A DNA stretch of 64,000 nucleotides from Adenophora triphylla var. japonica. Taxonomy: Eukaryota > Streptophyta > Magnoliopsida > Asterales > Campanulaceae. Shown here piece by piece: positions 57,908-64,000 of the stretch. The position numbers and the translations under genes are program-made. The stretch spans positions 62,001 through 126,000 of the forward strand of contig JAFEMH010004904.1 of the NCBI GenBank assembly GCA_022495995.1, in the 5' to 3' direction. Position 1 is the stretch's first letter. Each line of letters opens with the position of its first letter. The notes under the pieces are model-generated. The model had not been told where the DNA came from, did not search any database, and was given only the letters and a program-made list of their open reading frames with translations.

Positions 57908-59469
57908 TGAATGTGCGCTCGCCCAAAAAAATAAAAAGGGAGTCGCCACGCCATGCTTTGAGAGGTGCACTTTGAAAAACCTTTTTGAAAGAGAACGGGT
58001 TCGAGGGTGAGGTTACGCATTGGGAAGAACTGAGAGTTCACCCAACACGCCTCATCCGTAGACGAGTCTTTCTAATCTAGACATCCAAATAATTCAAAAC
58101 AATGTGCAAACAATGATAATATGCAAGTGCGATAAACATGAATTTTATTGAATAGGCAAGATCATTACAACTTGTAGACCAATTGTCCGGGAGGCCACAT
58201 CCCTTTACATCAATGAGAACAGATTACAAAAGGACTCAGGTCCTCTGCAAAGGATCATCTATGTCGCGTGACACAGGACTCCCTTGTCCAAGTATGTCGC
58301 GTGACATCAATGGTCACCTTGCAGAGGCTCACAACTGACAAATCACACAACCTTCATATGAACATAAAACTATAACTAAGAACAGATCTAGGCACTAAAC
58401 AACATAAACATATTGCTGAATATGAAAATAGCCAACTAGAATGAATTACAACTGAAACAATGTTCCTTGCAGATGGTCACGACATGTCGCATGACACAGG
58501 ACTCCTCATGTCCAAATGTGTCGCGTGACATAGTGTTACCATCTGCAGATCCAACAGATACACACCAATTATATCAAAACCAATAAGAACAATACAAATT
58601 AGATACGAATTGATCAAAGGAGTGTGGATAGAGGAGATCCACCCTCCCTTGACATCCAAATTGCCAATCTAAGTAGATCACATCATAATCAAGCAATTGG
58701 ACTCAAAGCATAAACGATTTAAACAGAGAGATTGCAGTTGCCACTTGATAATCTGAGGCAGATGAAGCCTGATTATCAGTTGGAGGAGAAGAGACGACAA
58801 TTAAACAATGAGATGAGAGAGAGGGAGAGAGAGAGACTAGTTACCCTTGTAGTCCTCAACTCTTACACCAAGTTAGGTGTAGGAGTCTTCAATTCAACCT
58901 TCTGAATGGAGAGCTGAGCATGAACTGAGAGCTGAATTGGAGGATTTGAAGTGTATGGTGATTAGGAGAGGAAATGGGTTGAAGAGAGGTGAGAGATGAA
59001 GGAATTGGTAGGGGAATTGGGTAGTTTTGGTGAGGGAGCAGGAGAGAGAGAGTTTATGGATGAATTTATGCAGAGTGACTTTGGGAGGTTCAAATTCGGA
59101 TCTAAAACTGAGAGGGGTAGGGTCTTATTTATAGCTGCAGTCCATGGTAGCCTTGTGTCGCACGACGTAACGTAACCACTTTCCATGCCTTGACTTTTCG
59201 CGTGACACAAGGTGACCATAACCGTTTTTGGCGCCAAATCTGGTTCTGGAACCTTCTCGGATAATTCCTAAAAAGTCCAAAACAGATTTATTCCTTCTAG
59301 GTCCCTTAGCCTGAGCAAAGTACAAAAAAGTACTTCCTTCACGTGAAACTTATGAAATGTTTCCGGAAGTCTCGGGATGGACCGGGAATTTACCAAAACG
59401 CCCCTAAATGCAATTTTATCATATTAAAATGCATCTGGAAAGGTCGCGAATTGGATTGGCGTACTTACA
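57908..59469 (-). repeat. E2 5' LTR
   Basis: 1562 bp. TATA box TATAAATAAG (complement of about 59124-59133), with TGTCGCACGACG (59156-59167) upstream; its partner near 59194 has mutated to TTTTCGCGTGACA. It ends at ACTTACA followed by host CTCTC. Confidence 0.95.
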
Positions 59470-60140
59470 CTCTCCCGAATAGCCTGAAGGACTTGAGGAG
59501 TCCGTCGCATCCCGCGAATATTGTCAACAAAATCGTGGAGCCCCGTTTGCACCACCCTATAGCTCAGACCCCGTCCAAGGCCTTGACTTTGTCCCACAAA
59601 GTCTTGGCGAACTTTGCGCTCCCGCGGTTGTTTTTAGTTGACCTATACAGCCGCAAATCAAAGGAAAGACAAAGAAACAGTGTCAGAAGTCATCCATAGA
59701 AAAAAAATCCAAGAAAATAGAAGAAAGTTTTCATTGGGGCATTTCATCGAACACTTGGCGTGCATACTAGAAAATCATGTTCAAGGATGCGTTTGGCTAC
59801 CCAAATCAATCCCTCCTACAATCCAAGATGTGTAGGGAACTCATACATGTGCAAACACAACATCAACATCCAACAAAACATGAGAAACAAAGCATGCATC
59901 AACATAGAACCAAGTTCTAGACAAATGAAGAAAATGACCAATTTGATGAATTGGGGAATTCAAAACAATGGATTCAATGCTATGCAAAGCATGAAACGAG
60001 ATTGAGAAAGATATTCTTACCGAACCCTTGCGAAAAGCATGAGAAATGTGCGTAGAATGATCAAACGTAAGGTCATCGTGGGGATAGTCTTTCCCAAGCA
60101 AATGACTACCAAAATTAGGATTCTTCCTTTCTTGAGCCAT
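59470..60140 (-). pseudogene. PMD-B, 5' part
   Basis: Exon 1 60140-60021 (40 codons, MAQERKNPNFGSHLLGKDYP, same length as PMD-A exon 1) and the first part of exon 2, 59650-59470 (STKNNRGSAKFAKTLWDKVK). The exon 2 acceptor reads GCGG where PMD-A has GCAG, and a small indel near 59570 shifts the frame. The frame then continues TPQVLQAIRE up to the E2 insertion and resumes RWWETTHTV at 47308 when one CTCTC copy is removed. Its promoter region is displaced by the hairpin element starting about 75 bp upstream of the ATG. Confidence 0.85.
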
Positions 60141-60215
60141 TGATAATGGAAGTAGGAGAGAATGAAAGGTTGATTGGGAAGAAAAGAGGGCAATCGACCA
60201 ACTAGGGTGCCGTAG

Positions 60216-61206
60216 TTTTCCTTTGTTATCAAATAGGGTAACGTACTAACTAGTTACTGACTTAGGTATCATACTTTCAAAATTAATTTCAAATAAGGTA
60301 TTGGACAAAAATTTTAACTAACGTCGTTAAAAAATCTAACGGACTTTGTCAACCTCGTTTGATAACTACCCCACCCACCCACCTGCCTACCCCACCCCAC
60401 CCACCCACCCCCCCCCACCCCCCAAAAAAATGTTTTTAATCATTTTTTGTAACTACCCCACCCACCCACCTGCCCACCACCTGCCTACCCCACCCACCTC
60501 ACCCCCCACCCCAAAAAAAAAATTTAATCATTTTTTTGTAACTACCCCACCCCACCCACCCACCTGCTGACCCCTTGCCTACCCCACCCCACCCACCCCC
60601 CACCCCAAAAAAAAAATTTAATCATTTTTTGTAACTACCCCACCCACCCACCTGCCCACCCCACCCACCCACCCACCCCCACCCCAAAAAAAAATTAAAA
60701 AATGATTAATTTTTTTTTTGGGGTGAAATAGTGGGTAGTTACAAAAATGATTAAATTTTTTTGGTGGGGTGGGTGGTGGGTGAGGCGAGGTGGGGGCAAG
60801 TGGGTGGGTGAGTAGTTACAAAAAAAATGATTAATTTTTTTTTTTGGGGTGGGGGTGGGTGGGTGGGGTGGGCAGGTGGGTGGGTGGGGTGGGGTAGTTA
60901 CAAAAAAATGATTAATTTTTTTTTTGGGGTGGGGTGGGTGGGGTAGGCAGGTGGGTGGGATAGTTACAAAAAATGATTAAAAAATTTTATTTTTTTGGGG
61001 TGGGGGGGTTGGTGGGTGGGGTGGAGTGGGGTAGGTAGGTGGGTGGGTGGGGTAGTTATCAAACGAGGTTGACAAAGTCCGTTAGTTTTTTTAACGACGT
61101 TAGTTAAAATTTTGGTCCAATACCTTATTTGAAATTAATTTTGAAAGTACGATACCTAAGTCAGTAACTAGTTAGTACGTTACCCTATTTGATAAAAAAG
61201 GAAAAA
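60216..61206. mobile_element. Long-hairpin foldback element
   Basis: The arms 60216-60690 and 60735-61206 are near-perfect inverted repeats. The outer 150 bp reads ATCAAATAGGGTAACGTAC, then CTAACGTCGTTAAAA and TTGTCAACCTCGTTTGATAA. The inner part is four or five copies of a C-rich (CCCCACCCACCC) then AATTTAATCATTTTTTGTAA unit, mirrored as a G-rich right arm. No ORF and no clear target duplication. A transcript through it would form a very long hairpin. Confidence 0.88.
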
Positions 61207-62436
61207 TGAATTGAACAAATCCTCCAAAAATGGCGTGGCGAACAACAATGACAAACAAGTGTGGAAAAATGAATTTTATTAATTGAATAAGATTGTTACA
61301 ACTTGTAGACCATTTGATAAGGGAGGCCATATCCCGAATACAGATTTCAAAACATATTACAACTGAAAGGGATCTCTGCAAATAGTTAAGATGTGTCGCG
61401 TGACACAGAACATGCCTGGCCCGATGTGTCGCGTGACACATGATCCAACCAGGCAAGTTGTTTCGCGTGACACAGGTTGCCCATCTGCAGAGATCTGCAG
61501 ATTGAACATAGAAGGAATCAGAAACCAATACAGATCCAATTATGCAATCAATTCAGCTTCGGAAATTAACAATTCAACAATAATTCAACCAAGGAGGTGT
61601 GGATATGGGAAGATCCACACTCCCTTGGGAATCAAACAATAATTGCAACAAATATCAACTCATGAACATGCAATTAGACTAAACAAAATGATTAAACAGA
61701 GAGATTGCGATTGGATTTCAGTAAGCAAGACAGATGGAGTCGAATTACTGAATCAAATGAGAATATGATGCTTGAATTATGAAACTGACAAGATAAGGGA
61801 GAGAGGTAGGGAATTGGTGTGTTACCCTTGAAGATTCCACGAATCCTATACCAAGTCTGGTATAGAACCCTTCAACAAGCAGCTTCTGAGACTTGGCTGA
61901 GCTGAGGAGGAATAATGGATGGTGGATCTAGATGGTAGTATGTGATTTGGATTGAATTGGAGGAGGATTGGAGGGATTTTGGGTAGGAGAGAGAGAGAGG
62001 TATGGGTATTTGGCTCTGTGTGTTATGTTTGCAATTTGGCAGAGTAATAGTATGCAGAAGAGGGATCTAAATATGAGATGGGTAGGGTCTTATTTATAGG
62101 CTGCTGATAATGGTTAAGTTGTGTCGTACGACTTCTTACGTCCATTTTCCATGGCTCGAGATGTCGCACGACTGAGCATGCCTATAATCGTTTCTGTCGC
62201 CAAAACCTGGTTCTGGAACATTCCAGGTTAATTCCCAAAATGTCCAAACTGATTTATTCCTTGTAGGTCCTTTTACTCGAGAAAAATACTTAAAAGTACT
62301 TCCTTCGCAAGAAACTTATGAAATGTTTCCGGAAGTCTCGGAATGGACCGGGAATTTACCAAAACTCCCCTTAGTGCAATTTTATCATATTAAAATGCAC
62401 CTATAAAGGGTCGCGAATTGGATTGGCGTACTTACA
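61207..62436 (-). repeat. E3 3' LTR
   Basis: TATA box CTATAAATAAG (complement of about 62089-62099) with TGTCGTACGAC (62122-62132) and TGTCGCACGAC (62162-62172) upstream on the minus strand. Three more palindromes (about 61393, 61427, 61463) lie in the transcribed half, between CTGCA words. Confidence 0.88.
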
Positions 62437-62621
62437 GAGCCCCTCGGCAACGTCACTTATGGAAGAAGTGAGGTTGTCGATAAGACAAGACCCAATCCTA
62501 ATGAGCGGCTGGGGATGTGGCGGATGGCTGGATAATGATCGATGAGATCAAATGGCTGGACCTTTGGAGAAAAGATTCCTACGTATCCCTAGGAGGGAAT
62601 CAAGACGGTCGTAGTTCAGAC

Positions 62622-63545
62622 TATTCAGAGGTGTCTGACCCAAATGAGACTGTTCGGAGGCGTCTGAACCCGGTGGAAGACTGTTGGGAGGCGTCTGAAC
62701 CCTGTGAAAGACTGTTGGGAGGCGTCTGAATCCTGAGAAAGACTGTTTGGAGGCATTTGAACCCAGCGAAAGACTATTTGGAGGCGTCTGAACCCTGTGA
62801 AAGACTGTTGAGAGGTGTCTGAACCCTGTGGAAGACTATTTGGGGGCGTCAGAACCCTGTGAAAGAATATTTGGAGGCGTCTGAACCCTAGTGGAAGACT
62901 GTTGGGAGGCGTCTGAACCCTGTGAAAGACTGTTAGGAGGTGTCTGACCCTGTGAAAGACTGTTGGGAGGTATCTGAACCCTGTGGAAGACTGTTTGGAG
63001 GCGTCTGAACCCTATGAAAGACTGTTGGGATGTGTCTGAACCCTGTGAAAGACCATTTGGAGGCGTCTGAACCCTGTGAAAGACTATTGGGAGGTGTCTG
63101 AACCCTGTGAAAGACTATTTGGGTGCGTCTGAACCCTGTAAAAGACTATTTGGAGGTGTCTGAACCCTGGTGGAAGACTGTTAGGAGGCGTCTGAACCCT
63201 GTGAAAGACTATTGGGAGGTGTCTGAACCTTGTGGAAGACTATTTGGGGGCATCTGAAACCTGTGAAAGACTATTTGGAGGTGTCTGAACCCTGTGAAAG
63301 ACTGTTGGGAGGCGTCTGAACCCTGGTGGAAGACTGTTGGGAGGCGTCTGAACCCTGTGGAAGACTGTTAAGAGGCATCTGACCCTGTGAAAGACTGTTG
63401 GGAGGTGTCTGAAACCTGTGGAAGACTATTTGGGGGCGTCTGAACCCTGGTGGAAGACTGTTGGGAGGCGTCTGAACCCTCTGGAAGACTGTTAGGAGGC
63501 GTTTGACCCTGTGAAAGATTGTTGGGAGGCGTCTGAACCCTGTGC
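62622..63545 (-). repeat. 3' tandem repeats of E3 (about 31-bp unit)
   Basis: About 29 copies of a unit with GGCGTCTGAACCCTGTGAAA and GACTGTTGGGA. Variants alternate TGTTGGGA/TATTTGGA and GTGAAA/GTGGAA, suggesting at least two interleaved subtypes. Same structural position as the repeats in E1 and E2. Confidence 0.93.
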
Positions 63546-64000
63546 TGTGCTTATCTGTAGCTGTCGGAGGAACTTAGACCACTATTGCTTGTTGATGAAG
63601 ATTTGTTGGATTGCCGTTCGCGGGACGGTCTTTGTTGGCGATTGACTGACTTTGGGAGCTTTTGTCGGATAGGACATGAACTTTGCTGTTAGATTGCCAT
63701 GGAAGATGGATTTTGCTGACGCTTTGGCGACGGGGCCGATGATCTTGATGAACATTACTGGGAGACTGCTAGATTTGAATTCTTTGTCTCGATTTTGGTT
63801 GAGGGACAGTCCTCAATGATTCGGCGATGCTCAGTTGATTATTGTACCTGCGGGGGAAACAACACTCCAAGCACTATATTTGACTACGCTACTCTGTTAG
63901 CACATTTTGAACTATATTAAACTATGTTAGCTTGATTGAATGAGTCTATCCACTTTAGGAAATGGGATGGTGATTGAATGAAGGAAATATGATGATTGTA

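Larger units (their letters stand above)
47304..59474 (-). mobile_element. E2: Tat-like LTR element inserted in PMD-B, TSD CTCTC
   Basis: LTRs at 47309-48896 and 57908-59469 (element orientation TGTAAGTACG...ATTCA) are flanked by CTCTC (47304-47308 and 59470-59474). In element order: 5' LTR, PBS (57888-57906), leader, gag (56561-55311), hairpin array (54437-54222), antisense PMD-D (50184-52624 +), tandem repeats (49540-49119), polypurine tract, 3' LTR. No protease, RT or integrase is present. The insertion splits codon-for-codon an exon of PMD-B. A 12.2-kb non-autonomous relative of E1 and E3. Confidence 0.95.
61207..64000 (-). mobile_element. E3: Tat-like LTR element (truncated left, runs off window)
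   Basis: The LTR (61207-62436) resembles the E1 and E2 LTRs and ends ACTTACA before the polypurine tract (CGAGGGGCTC, minus strand). A 31-bp tandem repeat block and internal sequence follow to the window end. The last part of the U5 end is missing, apparently cut by the hairpin element. 63546-64000 resembles E2 49540-49960 (minus) and has no gene. Confidence 0.85.

Noticed and set aside
61172..61539. Peptides such as VSRET or CVTRH recurring in many frames
   Set aside because: They are translations of the CG palindromes in LTRs, not protein motifs.

Overview
This window looks like intergenic DNA from a flowering plant, most likely a eudicot. It is AT-rich, has spliced introns with GT/AG borders and plant-type TATA boxes, and consists almost entirely of nested transposable elements. 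I see no intact single-copy host gene, no tRNA or rRNA gene and no CRISPR array. The only host-like gene is a short, frameshifted piece of a pentatricopeptide-repeat (PPR) gene.

Layout. (1) 1-8932: LTR retrotransposon E1 (+), Tat-like Ty3/gypsy, without pol; the window edge cuts its 5' LTR. (2) 8933-12633: spacer with a PPR fragment inside a possible foldback element, a Stowaway MITE at 10966-11253 and old LTR debris. (3) 12634-29742: a MULE DNA transposon with a 9-bp target duplication, sitting inside an older LTR (E6). It carries a FAR1-type transposase (-), a spliced Ulp1-like protease gene (+), two miniature XS-type zinc-finger ORFs and a very large number of dispersed CTGGCAC motifs confined to its noncoding DNA. 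A Copia element (16117-22397) sits in an intron of the protease gene. (4) 30524-41835: remains of Tat-like element E4, with an antisense plant-mobile-domain gene (PMD-A), 41-bp tandem repeats and a 3' LTR. It is interrupted by a second Copia element (32826-40731) with TSD ATGGT and a Met-initiator-type PBS. (5) 41828-60140: Tat-like element E5, with the pol 3' half (RT end, RNase H, second RNase H, integrase) and convergent antisense PMD genes (C and B). An exon of PMD-B is split by complete LTR element E2 (47309-59469, -, TSD CTCTC), which itself carries an antisense PMD gene (D). (6) 60216-61206: a long hairpin (foldback) element beside the PMD-B start codon. (7) 61207-64000: element E3 (-), same family as E1 and E2, running off the window.

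Three signals stand out. First, the MULE combines a transposase, a Ulp1-like protease, two mini XS zinc-finger proteins and a dense, single-orientation, noncoding-only motif array. This resembles in outline the sequence-specific anti-silencing systems of Arabidopsis VANDAL MULEs. Second, paired CG-centred palindromes (TGTCGCGTGACA-like or TGTCTCGCGAGACA-like) occur upstream of the TATA box in LTRs of unrelated families and in the promoter of an element-borne PMD gene. Third, E1 and E2 share an array of small hairpins with a fixed 7-nt stem, 7-nt loop, 7-nt stem layout and compensatory stem changes.

Most coding regions are decayed, and many stop codons look like C-to-T (or G-to-A) changes at CAG, CAA, CGA or TGG codons. 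All coordinates, exon joins and repeat identities were read by eye. No alignment or database search was run.
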